Source of the DNA: Casp-actino8 sp964563545
Lineage (GTDB): Bacteria > Actinomycetota > Acidimicrobiia > Acidimicrobiales > Ilumatobacteraceae
Length of the DNA stretch: 64,000 bases
NCBI GenBank assembly: GCA_964563545.1
Contig: CAZLXB010000002.1
Location: forward strand, 110,035 to 174,034
Direction: 5' to 3'
Part shown: positions 17,610-25,466 of the stretch, one piece after another
Layout of the letters: every line of letters starts with the position of its first letter
How positions within the stretch are numbered: position 1 is the first letter of the stretch
Translations under genes and position numbers: made by a program
The notes under the pieces: generated by a model
What the model saw: only the letters and a program-made list of their open reading frames with translations
Told to the model about the DNA's origin: nothing
The model's database searches: none

Positions 17610-18310
17610 GTCGAGTCGTCCTCGTGACCGGTGGATCCCGAGGAATCGGATTGGCCGTGGCCCGTCGGTTCGCATCACTCGGCGACTCGGTCGCCGTCAC
17701 CTACAACAGCTCACCTCCACCCGACGACCTCTTTGGAGTTCGGTGCGATGTGACGTCCACCGAACAGGTCGAGGCGACCTTTGCCGCCGTCGAGGAGAAG
17801 TTCGGTCCGGTCGAGATCCTGGTTTCGAATGCCGGGATCACCAAGGACACCCTCGTCCTGCGCATGGCTGAGGCCGACTTCGCGTCGGTCATCGACGCCA
17901 ACCTCACCGCCGCCTTCCGGGTCGCCAAGCGCGCCGCCCAAGGAATGCTTCGTCAGCGGAAGGGTCGCATCATCCTCATGTCGAGTGTGGTCGGCTTGCT
18001 CGGTTCGGCCGGCCAATCAAACTACGCCGCGTCCAAGGCCGGGCTCGTCGGTCTGGCGCGGAGCCTCGCCCGGGAACTCGGCTCGCGCTCGATCACCGTC
18101 AACGTCGTGGCACCCGGCCCGGTGGCCACCGACATGACGGCCGCCCTCGGTGAGGAACGACTGCGAGCTCTGACCGAAGCGGTCCCCCTCGGACGCATGG
18201 CCTCACCCGACGAGATCGCCGGTGTCGTGACCTTTCTCGCCTCGGCCGATGCCGGATACATCACCGGTGCGGTCATCCCGGTCGACGGCGGTCTCGGCAT
18301 GGGCCACTGA
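17606..18310 (+). CDS. fabG: 3-oxoacyl-ACP reductase
   Basis: NADPH-dependent reduction of 3-ketoacyl-ACP. 234 residues, short-chain dehydrogenase fold: cofactor motif VTGGSRGIGLAVA, NAG at strand 4 (LVSNAGITKD), catalytic Ser in LMSSVVGLLG and YAASKAG for Tyr/Lys. The ATG at 17606 overlaps the fabH stop by four bases; an upstream in-frame ATG at 17591 lies inside fabH and is not used. Confidence 0.95.
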   Translation: MSRVVLVTGGSRGIGLAVARRFASLGDSVAVTYNSSPPPDDLFGVRCDVTSTEQVEATFAAVEEKFGPVEILVSNAGITKDTLVLRMAEADFASVIDANLTAAFRVAKRAAQGMLRQRKGRIILMSSVVGLLGSAGQSNYAASKAGLVGLARSLARELGSRSITVNVVAPGPVATDMTAALGEERLRALTEAVPLGRMASPDEIAGVVTFLASADAGYITGAVIPVDGGLGMGH

Positions 18311-18360
18311 TTCGGCCCCCGGCCATCTCTTCATTTCACCGACTGGACCGGCTCAGCGTT

Positions 18361-18366
18361 TACAGT
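18361..18366 (+). promoter_or_regulatory. candidate internal -10 hexamer before acpP
   Basis: TACAGT, 29 bases before the acpP ATG. Unlike most promoters in this window it would give a short leader that carries a Shine-Dalgarno site, suiting a very highly expressed gene. Confidence 0.35.
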
Positions 18367-18384
18367 TGAACCGTCCCCCACGCC

Positions 18385-18390
18385 AAGGAG
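18385..18390 (+). promoter_or_regulatory. Shine-Dalgarno site of acpP
   Basis: AAGGAG, five bases before the ATG at 18396. It decides the start against the longer open frame to 18249. Confidence 0.7.
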
Positions 18391-18395
18391 CCTCC

Positions 18396-18632
18396 ATGGA
18401 CCAGGAACTTTTCGCCCGCTTCCGCAAGTGTGCCGTCGACGTATTGAGTGTCGATCCCGACAAGGTCACTCCGGAGGCCAAGTTCGGCGACGATCTCGAC
18501 GCCGACAGCCTCGATCTCGTCGAACTCGTGATGGTCCTCGAAGAAGAGTTCGGCGTCACCGTGCCCGAGGAAGAGATCGAAGGAGTGCAGACCGTCGGTC
18601 AGGCCTACGACCTCATCGTCGGAAAACTCTGA
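18396..18632 (+). CDS. acpP: acyl carrier protein
   Basis: 78-residue acidic carrier. The phosphopantetheine attachment site is S38 in DADSLDLVE, and helix III carries EEEIEGVQTVGQAYDLI. It holds the growing chain for FabH, FabF, FabG and FabZ. The stop shares one base with the fabF ATG (TGATG), so the two are translationally coupled. The 85-base gap after fabG carries its own promoter candidate. Confidence 0.97.
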   Translation: MDQELFARFRKCAVDVLSVDPDKVTPEAKFGDDLDADSLDLVELVMVLEEEFGVTVPEEEIEGVQTVGQAYDLIVGKL

Positions 18633-19810
18633 TGCTCGGACGCCGAGTCGCCATCACCGGTCTCGGCGTTCTTGCTCCGTGCGGAGTCGGAAGAAACGAC
18701 TTCTGGCAAGGACTCCTCGGACCGGGTGTCACCGGAGCGAAATGGATCTCCATCGCCGACTGGGATCCTGCTCCCTACTTCGACTCTCCCAAGGACGCCC
18801 GTCGGGCGGATCGGGTCGAACAATTCGGACTGGCCGCTGCTGCGGAAGCCTTCGCCCAGTCCGGTGAAGTCGGCGTCGATCCGGAAAGGTTCGGCGTCGT
18901 CGTCGGCACCGGCATCGGGGGCCTCAACACTCTCGAGGAACAGATCCGCGTCCTGATCGACAAGGGCGAGCGCCGAGTCTCGCCCTTCCTCGTGCCGATG
19001 ATGATGGCCAACGCGACCGGCGCGGCGATCTCCATGCGCTACGGACTCCAAGGCCCGAACGAAACCGTCTGCACCGCGTGTGCGGCCTCAACACATGCTC
19101 TCGGCTACGCCGCGCGCCTGATCGCGTCAGGGCGTTGCGACGCAATGGTCAGCGGTGGTGCCGAATCGGCGGCCACCCCGGTTTCATTGGCCGGTTTCGG
19201 CAACATGACCGCCCTGTCGTCCTCGGGTTCGAGTCGTCCTTTCGACACCGAACGGGATGGCTTCGTCATGGGCGAAGGTGCGGGCATCTTCATTCTCGAG
19301 GAGTGGGAACACGCCCGTCGGCGCGGGGCGCGCATCCTCGGCGAGATCCTCGGTTCGGCGAGCAATGCCGATGCCCACCACATCACGGCACCGTCACCCG
19401 GAGGACGCGGCGCCATCTCCTGTATGCGCATGGCCCTCGACGATGCCGGCCTGACCGCCGACGCGATCGCCCACGTGAATGCGCACGGAACTTCCACGCC
19501 GCTCAACGATGCCGCCGAGGCCGCGGCGGTCACCAGCGTCTTTGGTTCCCACCGACCACCGATCACGAGCATCAAGGGTGTCACCGGCCATGCGCTCGGA
19601 GCCGCCGGCGCCCTCGAAGCAGCGTCGGTCCTACTCGCCTTCGAGCACCGCCTGATTCCTCCCACCGCCGGAACGACGCGTATCGATCCGGAGATGGACA
19701 TCGATCTGGTGATCACCGAACCACGACCCTGGACACCCGGCCCCACGATCTCCAACAATTTCGGTTTCGGCGGCCACAACGGCTCGATCGTCATCGCGCC
19801 CGCGGACTGA
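18632..19810 (+). CDS. fabF: beta-ketoacyl-ACP synthase II
   Basis: Elongating condensing enzyme, 392 residues, thiolase fold. Catalytic C150 in VCTACAAS, histidines in NAHGTSTPLND and KGVTGHALGAAGALEA, and the C-terminal NNFGFGGHNGS loop. The start ATG overlaps the acpP stop. The 3' end is 17 bases from convergent fabZ. Confidence 0.96.
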   Translation: MLGRRVAITGLGVLAPCGVGRNDFWQGLLGPGVTGAKWISIADWDPAPYFDSPKDARRADRVEQFGLAAAAEAFAQSGEVGVDPERFGVVVGTGIGGLNTLEEQIRVLIDKGERRVSPFLVPMMMANATGAAISMRYGLQGPNETVCTACAASTHALGYAARLIASGRCDAMVSGGAESAATPVSLAGFGNMTALSSSGSSRPFDTERDGFVMGEGAGIFILEEWEHARRRGARILGEILGSASNADAHHITAPSPGGRGAISCMRMALDDAGLTADAIAHVNAHGTSTPLNDAAEAAAVTSVFGSHRPPITSIKGVTGHALGAAGALEAASVLLAFEHRLIPPTAGTTRIDPEMDIDLVITEPRPWTPGPTISNNFGFGGHNGSIVIAPAD

Positions 19811-19836
19811 CGCCTTTCCGAGCGCCCTCAGGCGTC
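19809..19836. terminator. possible bidirectional hairpin between fabF and fabZ
   Basis: Inverted repeat GACGCCT (19809-19815) and AGGCGTC (19830-19836) around 14 bases, spanning the facing 3' ends. There is no T-run, so it is only a candidate. Confidence 0.3.
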
Positions 19837-20256
19837 CACGAGGACGAACATCAACTCGCATTCGCAGGCCGTTTCACCGCCGACGAGAGCCCGCCCGCGT
19901 CCCTTCCCGGCACGACTCGACATTCGCCCGAGTTCGACCTCGAGTATCAACTCGTCTCCGGGAACCACCTGACGCCGAAAGCGCGCTCCATCGAGTCCAC
20001 CGAAGAGGGGCAGTCGACCGCCATGCGCGTCGGAGGCGAGGACGGCGATGGCCCCGACTTGGGCGATCGCCTCACACATGAGTACACCAGGCAAGGTCGG
20101 CCGCCCGGGAAAGTGTCCCGGAAAGAACCATTCGTCGCCGCGAAGGCGCCAACTTCCTCGGGCCGACACCCCAGGGACGAGTTCGAGAACCTCGTCCACG
20201 AACAAAAAGGGCGCACGGTGCGGAAGCAGAGCCTCGGGCCGGGGCAGGGGTGTCAC
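19828..20256 (-). CDS. fabZ: 3-hydroxyacyl-ACP dehydratase
   Basis: Hotdog-fold dehydratase that completes the elongation cycle encoded next door. 142 residues. The N-terminal HRAPFLFVDEV matches the family start. The catalytic His is in FFPGHFPGRPTLPGV and the acidic partner in MCEAIAQVGA. The GTG at 20256 overlaps the upstream peroxiredoxin stop as GTGA, so this fab gene is coupled to an oxidative-stress gene rather than to the fab operon. It could also act on longer or unsaturated acyl groups. Confidence 0.9.
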   Translation of the reverse strand: MTPLPRPEALLPHRAPFLFVDEVLELVPGVSARGSWRLRGDEWFFPGHFPGRPTLPGVLMCEAIAQVGAIAVLASDAHGGRLPLFGGLDGARFRRQVVPGDELILEVELGRMSSRAGKGRGRALVGGETACECELMFVLVDA

Positions 20257-20705
20257 TGACCGATCGCCTTCAAGAGGTTGGCCGGGGTGTCCTTGGGTGA
20301 GATCTTGTACCAGACCTGCTCGAGCTTTCCTTTGCCATCGATCAGGAATGCCGAGCGTTCGATGCCCATGTACTTGCGTCCGTACATGCTCTTTTCCTTC
20401 CAAACGCCGTAGCGCTCGGCGACCACGTGCTCGGTGTCGGCGAGAAGAGGGAAAGGAAGGTCGTACTTCTCGGCGAACTTCTTCTGCTTCGCGACCGCAT
20501 CCGGGCTGATACCCACGATGGCGACGTCGCCGATCTTCTTCGCGATGTCCCGCAATCCGCACGACTGCTGCGTGCATCCCGGTGTGTCGGCCTTCGGATA
20601 GAAGTACACGAGAATCCGTCGACCCGAATAGGACGAAAGCCCGACCTTGTTGCCGTCCTGATCGAGCAGAGTGATCGACGGAGCCTTCTGACCGACGCTG
20701 AGCAT
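20253..20705 (-). CDS. bcp: thioredoxin-dependent thiol peroxidase (Bcp/PrxQ)
   Basis: Peroxiredoxin that reduces hydroperoxides with thioredoxin. 150 residues. Peroxidatic C44 and resolving C49 in TPGCTQQSC give the CX4C spacing of the Bcp group, with YFYPKADTPG before it and a conserved Arg in GIERSAFLID. The ATG at 20705 is six bases after a TACCGT hexamer; upstream frame extension is rejected on that ground. Confidence 0.95.
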   Translation of the reverse strand: MLSVGQKAPSITLLDQDGNKVGLSSYSGRRILVYFYPKADTPGCTQQSCGLRDIAKKIGDVAIVGISPDAVAKQKKFAEKYDLPFPLLADTEHVVAERYGVWKEKSMYGRKYMGIERSAFLIDGKGKLEQVWYKISPKDTPANLLKAIGQ

Positions 20706-20711
20706 GACGTC

Positions 20712-20717
20712 ACGGTA
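20712..20717 (-). promoter_or_regulatory. -10 hexamer of the bcp-fabZ unit
   Basis: TACCGT on the minus strand, six bases before the bcp ATG. Confidence 0.5.
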
Positions 20718-20791
20718 GTTCGGACCGCTCGCCGATCTCTGGCTACCAAGAGTCAATCAGTGGCCACTCTCCGTGAGATTCTGGGCTCTGT

Positions 20792-20807
20792 TGGGCCTTC
20801 TGGCCCA
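20792..20807. terminator. short GC hairpin in the 20.7-20.9 kb gap
   Basis: TGGGCC-TTCT-GGCCCA, a perfect six-pair stem with a four-base loop in the 201-base gap between bcp and the HIT-like gene. It has no clear T-run, and its function as a terminator is uncertain. Confidence 0.3.
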
Positions 20808-20872
20808 TTGGTCGACCACCCAGAGCGATGTTTGTCTGCCTTCTGACGTCGCTACAACAACGGAGGAAGACC

Positions 20873-20905
20873 GTGAACGGACGCCCGATCCGCCGCCCTT
20901 GCTGA
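20873..20905 (+). CDS. possible micropeptide gene
   Basis: Ten codons from GTG (VNGRPIRRPC), then TGA. The start is preceded by GGAGGAAG at 20862-20869, one of the best Shine-Dalgarno matches in the window, and by TACAAC at 20853-20858 with TTGTCT 15 bases further up. No homolog can be named from sequence alone. Confidence 0.3.
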   Translation: MNGRPIRRPC

Positions 20906-20906
20906 A

Positions 20907-21224
20907 TCAGGAACCCGCCGGCGAAGCTCGCCGATCGAGAGGCTGACTCCCCCACTTGCCCCGGCCGCGTGCATGCGCGTGGTAGTGGTCGGGGATGTTG
21001 CGCATGTTGTCGTCGATGTAGATCTCGTCGACGAAATTCTCTTCCACGACCCGTCGCAGAGTGGCGTGAAGTCTTTCCTTGATCTCGTCACTCGGACTCG
21101 GGTCGTGCGACTTCCACACGATCATGGGTACCGAGCAAACCTCGCATTCGGCGATCCAGCAAAGATCGTCCTCATGAAACCATTCGGTGACACGGGCCGC
21201 CTCGCACAAGTCACAATTCTCCAC
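20907..21224 (-). CDS. small HIT-like protein
   Basis: 105 residues, conserved-looking but without a named function. The N-terminus has CDLC and a second pair in ECEVC, and the middle has HYHAHAR, close to the H-x-H-x-H nucleotide-binding motif of the HIT superfamily. It is shorter than typical HIT hydrolases. The GTG start has AAGGA about ten bases upstream. It follows the fasciclin gene by 42 bases on the same strand. It could be a nucleotide hydrolase/transferase or a zinc-binding protein. Confidence 0.6.
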   Translation of the reverse strand: MENCDLCEAARVTEWFHEDDLCWIAECEVCSVPMIVWKSHDPSPSDEIKERLHATLRRVVEENFVDEIYIDDNMRNIPDHYHAHARGRGKWGSQPLDRRASPAGS

Positions 21225-21266
21225 GAACCGATCCTTGCACGCGGGACCCGTGCCCCTCGAGGACGA

Positions 21267-21836
21267 CTACAAGGATGCGGGATCGACATCCGGAGGAAGA
21301 AGAACGGCATCGATCACGTGGATCACACCGTTCGTGGCCATGACGTCAGTCGACGTCACGTTTGCTCCATTGATCCGGACCCCGCCTACGGTCGACAGTG
21401 TCACGTTCTGGCCTTCGACCGTCCTGACTTCACCGGCGACGACGTTGGCCGCCAGGATCTCACCCGAGATCACGTGATACTTCAGAATCTTGGCGAGTAC
21501 GTCGTCGTTCTCGGGAAGCAACAACTTGTCGAGCAAACCCGCCGGCAAGGCGGCGAATGCTTCATCCGTCGGCGCGAAGACGGTGAAGGGTCCTTCGCCC
21601 TGGAGAGTCTCCACCAAACCGGCTGCTTCGAGCGCCGTCACCAGGGTGCCGAACGATCCCGCTTCCGAGGCGACGGCGACGATGTCTCCCGACTGCGCGT
21701 CATCCGTCGCCATGGGGGCTTCGGTCTCCATGGTCGACTCCGTGTCGATCGACGTCGTGGTCGCATCGTCGTCTCCGCAGGCAACGACGACGAGCGAACT
21801 ACCGGCGACGACCAAACTCAAAACTACGTTCTTCAT
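21267..21836 (-). CDS. fasciclin-domain lipoprotein
   Basis: Surface lipoprotein of 189 residues. The signal peptide ends in a lipobox VVAC with acylated C20, then comes a Thr/Glu/Asp-rich linker (about 21-50) and one FAS1 domain (about 52-187) with GPFTVFAPTDEAFAALP and YHVISGEI. FAS1 domains mediate adhesion or matrix contact. The ATG has AAGGAG before it. The leader contains a perfect 17-base hairpin, so separate regulation from trpA upstream is likely. Confidence 0.9.
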   Translation of the reverse strand: MKNVVLSLVVAGSSLVVVACGDDDATTTSIDTESTMETEAPMATDDAQSGDIVAVASEAGSFGTLVTALEAAGLVETLQGEGPFTVFAPTDEAFAALPAGLLDKLLLPENDDVLAKILKYHVISGEILAANVVAGEVRTVEGQNVTLSTVGGVRINGANVTSTDVMATNGVIHVIDAVLLPPDVDPASL

Positions 21837-21862
21837 TCTTTCTCCTTCATGATTCGGGGACT

Positions 21863-21879
21863 GGCAACCAAAGGTTGCC
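21863..21879. promoter_or_regulatory. perfect palindrome in the fasciclin leader
   Basis: GGCAACC-AAA-GGTTGCC, seven-pair stem with a three-base loop, 27 bases upstream of the fasciclin ATG. It has no T-run. It could be an operator, an RNA hairpin, or the end signal of the trp unit. Confidence 0.45.
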
Positions 21880-21957
21880 CCGGGAGTGGTTCTTTCACTC
21901 GGGAGATGGAAGATGTCGTGACCGATGTACCGGTGGTTCTTTCGATAGCGCGATCAC

Positions 21958-22728
21958 TCAACCGCGGTCGAGAGCTTCTCGCACTTCGGCGACGTACTCA
22001 CCGACCGCGTCGGGGCCGTGTTCGAGCAATCGTCGAACGACGGAAGCGCCTTGAACGACGCCATCGGCGACCCGACACGCCTCCACTGCCTGTTCGGCAT
22101 TCGACACGCCCACGCCCACGACGACCGGAACATCGGTGACCTTCTTCAGACGGGCCGCGAGGGCGGTCGCCGTGCCGGCGAGAGTGGAACGCTCACCGGT
22201 CACTCCGAGGAGTCCGACCGAGTACACGAACCCACGCGCCCGCGCGCAGATCCGGGGCAAGCGATCGTCAGGCGCGGTCGGGGCGGCGAGCATCACCGTG
22301 GCCAAACCGTGCGCATCGGCCGCTTCGCACCACGGTCCCGATTCCTCCAGCGGTAAGTCGGGGATGATCGCTCCGCTCACTCCGGCCTCGGCCAATTGGG
22401 AAGCGAATCGCGTGTGACCCGGGTGGTGAACTGTGTTGTAGTAGCACATCACGACGAGGGGAACTTCGACGTCGAGATCCGGCACGGCATGAAGGATCGA
22501 GACGGGTGTCGCTCCGTCGTCGAGAGCGCGCTGACTCGCCTCTTGAATCACCGGCCCGTCCATCACCGGATCCGAGAACGGGATTCCGATCTCGATGGCG
22601 TCGGCTCCTCCGGCGGCGGCCGCTCTGACCGCGGCCTCCCATCCCTTCAGACCCCCAGTGACGTAGGGAACCAGGATCTTGCGACCTGCCGAGCGACGGG
22701 CCCGTAGATGATCTTCGAGCGAGATCAC
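21958..22728 (-). CDS. trpA: tryptophan synthase alpha chain
   Basis: Cleaves indole-3-glycerol phosphate and channels indole to TrpB. 256 residues, TIM barrel. The catalytic Glu is in GADAIEIGIPFSDP and the catalytic Asp in IPDLPLEES; the phosphate loop is VGVGVSNAEQ. The GTG at 22728 overlaps the trpB stop (GTGA); the open frame further up lies within trpB. Confidence 0.96.
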   Translation of the reverse strand: MISLEDHLRARRSAGRKILVPYVTGGLKGWEAAVRAAAAGGADAIEIGIPFSDPVMDGPVIQEASQRALDDGATPVSILHAVPDLDVEVPLVVMCYYNTVHHPGHTRFASQLAEAGVSGAIIPDLPLEESGPWCEAADAHGLATVMLAAPTAPDDRLPRICARARGFVYSVGLLGVTGERSTLAGTATALAARLKKVTDVPVVVGVGVSNAEQAVEACRVADGVVQGASVVRRLLEHGPDAVGEYVAEVREALDRG

Positions 22729-23876
22729 GAACCGATGATCTCCATCATCTGCCCCACATCCTTGTCGCCGCGTCCGGAAAGGTTCATGAGAACCGTCCGA
22801 CCCTGCATCGACGGGGCCTCGCGAACGATCCAGGCCAGAGCATGTGCGCATTCGAGCGCCGGAATGATTCCCTCGGTCCGGGCCATCAATTGAAAGGCTT
22901 CGATCACCTCGGCATCGTGGACCGCCGGATACTCGGCGCGGCCGATCGAGGCGAGGTACGAATGCTCCGGACCGACGCCGGGATAGTCCAGGCCCGCCGA
23001 CACCGAGTGCGCTTCGAGCACCTGCCCGTACTCGTCCTGCATCAGGTAGCTACGCATCCCGTGCACCACACCGGGTTGACCACGACCCACAGCCGCACCG
23101 CCCGCCGGTTCCACTCCGACGAGGCGGGCCTCGGTGTCGACGAAACCAGAAAAGATTCCGATCGCATTCGATCCGCCACCAACGCACGCCACGACGACAT
23201 CGGGATCGGATCCGAATCGATCCCTCATCTGCTCACGTGCCTCGTCACCGATCACCCGATGGAACTCGCGCACCATCCATGGGTACGGATGCGGCCCCAT
23301 GACCGAACCGAGGCAGTAGTGGGTCGATTCGACCGTAGCCACCCAGTCGCGCATCGCCTCGTTGACCGCATCCTTCAAGGTGCGGCTCCCGCTGTGCACG
23401 GCCTCGACTTCGGCCCCGAGCAACTTCATCCGAAAGACGTTGAGCGCCTGCCGCTCCACGTCGACCGCCCCCATGTAGACCTTGCATTCGAGACCGAGGA
23501 GAGCAGCAGCCGTCGCCGACGCAACGCCGTGCTGACCGGCGCCGGTTTCAGCGACGATCCTCTTCTTGCCCATGCGCTTGGCGAGCAACGTCTGACCGAG
23601 AACGTTGTTGATCTTGTGCGAACCCGTGTGATTGAGGTCTTCGCGCTTCAATACGAGCCTCAACCCGAGTTGGCGTCCGAGTTGATGACACTCGGTGAGG
23701 ATCGACGGACGGCCGGCGTACTCGCCGAGCACCGCATCGAGTTCGGCCCGGAAGATGGGATCGGCCCAAGCTTCGCGGAACGCAGCTTCGAGTTCCTGAC
23801 ACGCCGGCACCAGTGTCTCGGGGACGAAACGCCCGCCGAATTCACCGAAACGCCCGGCGTCGGACGGTTCCGACAT
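22725..23876 (-). CDS. trpB: tryptophan synthase beta chain
   Basis: PLP enzyme joining indole and serine. 383 residues from the ATG at 23876. RFGEFGGRFVPETL at the N-terminus matches the family start. The PLP lysine is in NHTGSHKINNVLGQ, the phosphate loop is CVGGGSNAIG, and the C-terminal LSGRGDKD segment is present. In-frame starts at 23897 (ATG) and 23930 (GTG) would add an unconserved extension. Confidence 0.96.
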   Translation of the reverse strand: MSEPSDAGRFGEFGGRFVPETLVPACQELEAAFREAWADPIFRAELDAVLGEYAGRPSILTECHQLGRQLGLRLVLKREDLNHTGSHKINNVLGQTLLAKRMGKKRIVAETGAGQHGVASATAAALLGLECKVYMGAVDVERQALNVFRMKLLGAEVEAVHSGSRTLKDAVNEAMRDWVATVESTHYCLGSVMGPHPYPWMVREFHRVIGDEAREQMRDRFGSDPDVVVACVGGGSNAIGIFSGFVDTEARLVGVEPAGGAAVGRGQPGVVHGMRSYLMQDEYGQVLEAHSVSAGLDYPGVGPEHSYLASIGRAEYPAVHDAEVIEAFQLMARTEGIIPALECAHALAWIVREAPSMQGRTVLMNLSGRGDKDVGQMMEIIGS

Positions 23877-23963
23877 GATCGAACGGGGGCCCTTCATGCC
23901 CCCATGTTCGCACCATCGAACCTGATCCACGCAGTCGATTGCCCGCCGGCGAGGTGATTCCCG

Positions 23964-24617
23964 TTACTCGTCGAGCCAATCGTAAAGCTCTTCGCCGCCC
24001 CCCTCGAAGGACGGCGGCGCGGCGGCGCGGGCGTTGGCGACGAAGCGACGCACTTTGACCGGATCCTTGCGTCCGACGGAGGCTTCCACCCCCGAGGAGA
24101 CGTCGACACCCCACGGTCGAACGGTTTCGACTGCGGTTCCCACATTGTCGGGGGTGAGGCCTCCGGCGAGGATCAGTCTCACCCCGCCCGGGATCGCATC
24201 GGCCAGATGCCAGTCGAAGATCTTCCCCGAACCGGGTTCGGGGGCATCGACCAGAATGAGATCGGTTCCGAACTCATTGGCTCGCGCCGCTTCGGGCGAT
24301 CCGGCCACGACGGACTTGATGATCCAGCGGATGTTCTCGCTCAATTGGGCGACGTGCCGACTCGTCTCCCGACCGTGCAACTGAACTGCCTTCACTCCCG
24401 CCCGAGCAGCGATGTCGAACACGCGATCCGGCAGATCGTCACGGAAGACCCCCACAGTCAATATTTCGGGGGGCAGTCGCCGGGTGATGTCGTAGACGGT
24501 CTGAACGCTCACCTGGCGGGGCGAGGGAGCGAAGATGAAACCCACGGCATCAGCGCCCATGGCGACGGCCAAGAGCGCATCGTCTTCATTCGTGATGCCG
24601 CAGATCTTCACGAACAC
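23964..24617 (-). CDS. trpF: phosphoribosylanthranilate isomerase
   Basis: Third step of tryptophan synthesis from anthranilate. 217 residues, TIM barrel. Catalytic Cys in VKICGITNEDDA and catalytic Asp in LILVDAPEPGSG; AGGLTPDNV and GVDVSSGVE form the phosphate site. Many actinobacteria lack TrpF and use the dual-function HisA homolog PriA, so a dedicated gene is of note. The GTG is exactly six bases after a TACTTT hexamer. Confidence 0.94.
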   Translation of the reverse strand: MFVKICGITNEDDALLAVAMGADAVGFIFAPSPRQVSVQTVYDITRRLPPEILTVGVFRDDLPDRVFDIAARAGVKAVQLHGRETSRHVAQLSENIRWIIKSVVAGSPEAARANEFGTDLILVDAPEPGSGKIFDWHLADAIPGGVRLILAGGLTPDNVGTAVETVRPWGVDVSSGVEASVGRKDPVKVRRFVANARAAAPPSFEGGGEELYDWLDE

Positions 24618-24623
24618 GGCTAC

Positions 24624-24629
24624 AAAGTA
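24624..24629 (-). promoter_or_regulatory. -10 hexamer of trpF
   Basis: TACTTT on the minus strand, six bases before the GTG. It allows trpF-trpB-trpA to be expressed apart from trpC. Confidence 0.5.
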
Positions 24630-24665
24630 CTTCTCGTCCGCTCGTGGAACGGTGATGTCCGGGCC

Positions 24666-25460
24666 TCAGCGAACCTTCAGGGATCGGAGCATCGCCGCCG
24701 GGTCGGTCGCTCGCACCAGCGTCTCGCCGACGAGGATCGCGTCGTAGCCGGCTTCGCGGAGGGAACGGGCGTCGTCCTCGTTTCGTACGCCACTTTCGGC
24801 CACCCGGATCACGGAATCCGGCATGACACCCCCCATCCGAACTGCCCGCTCGTGGTCGACTTCGAAAGTCGTGAGGTCTCGCTGATTGACCCCGATCAGG
24901 GTGGCACCGGCAGCCACCGCCACCTCCAGCTCGGCCTCGTCGTGGATCTCGACCAGAGCATCGAGTCGGACGCTCCGCGCCACCTCGAGCAATACGGTGA
25001 GCTCGTCGTCTTCGAGAGCGGCGGCGATCAGCAGAACGCAATCAGCTCCCATGATCCGGGCGTCGAGCACGTCGTGCGACGACAACGTGAAGTCCTTGCG
25101 CAGGACGGGCAGGCCAGTCGCCGCCCGGGCGCGTCGCAGGTCGTCGGGCGACCCACCGAAGTGGGGTTGGTCGGTCAGAACCGACAGACAGCTCGCGCCA
25201 CCGAGTTCGTAGGCCCGAGCGAGCTCCGCCGGGTCGAGATCGATGGCCAGGTCTCCCTTGGACGGCGAACGGCGCTTCACCTCACTGATCACCGCGAGCG
25301 AACCCGCCGAATCACGCCGTAGACGATCCTCGAACCCGCGCGGGACGGGCTTGGTCATGGCCTCCTCGAACAACCGTGCCGAATCCCGACCGTCGGCACC
25401 GATCCGATCCCGATGGAAATCGAGGATGCGGTCGAGGTAGGTGCCGCGTCGACGGGCCAC
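24666..25460 (-). CDS. trpC: indole-3-glycerol phosphate synthase
   Basis: Ring closure of the tryptophan pathway. 264 residues, monofunctional. The catalytic Lys is in AVISEVKRRSPSKGDL, LRKDF holds the second Lys, and IGVNQRDLTTF plus VAESGVRNEDD are the family signatures. It starts six bases after the ABM-domain gene, so those two share a transcript. trpE, trpG and trpD are not in the window. Confidence 0.95.
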   Translation of the reverse strand: MARRRGTYLDRILDFHRDRIGADGRDSARLFEEAMTKPVPRGFEDRLRRDSAGSLAVISEVKRRSPSKGDLAIDLDPAELARAYELGGASCLSVLTDQPHFGGSPDDLRRARAATGLPVLRKDFTLSSHDVLDARIMGADCVLLIAAALEDDELTVLLEVARSVRLDALVEIHDEAELEVAVAAGATLIGVNQRDLTTFEVDHERAVRMGGVMPDSVIRVAESGVRNEDDARSLREAGYDAILVGETLVRATDPAAMLRSLKVR

Positions 25461-25466
25461 CGGCGA

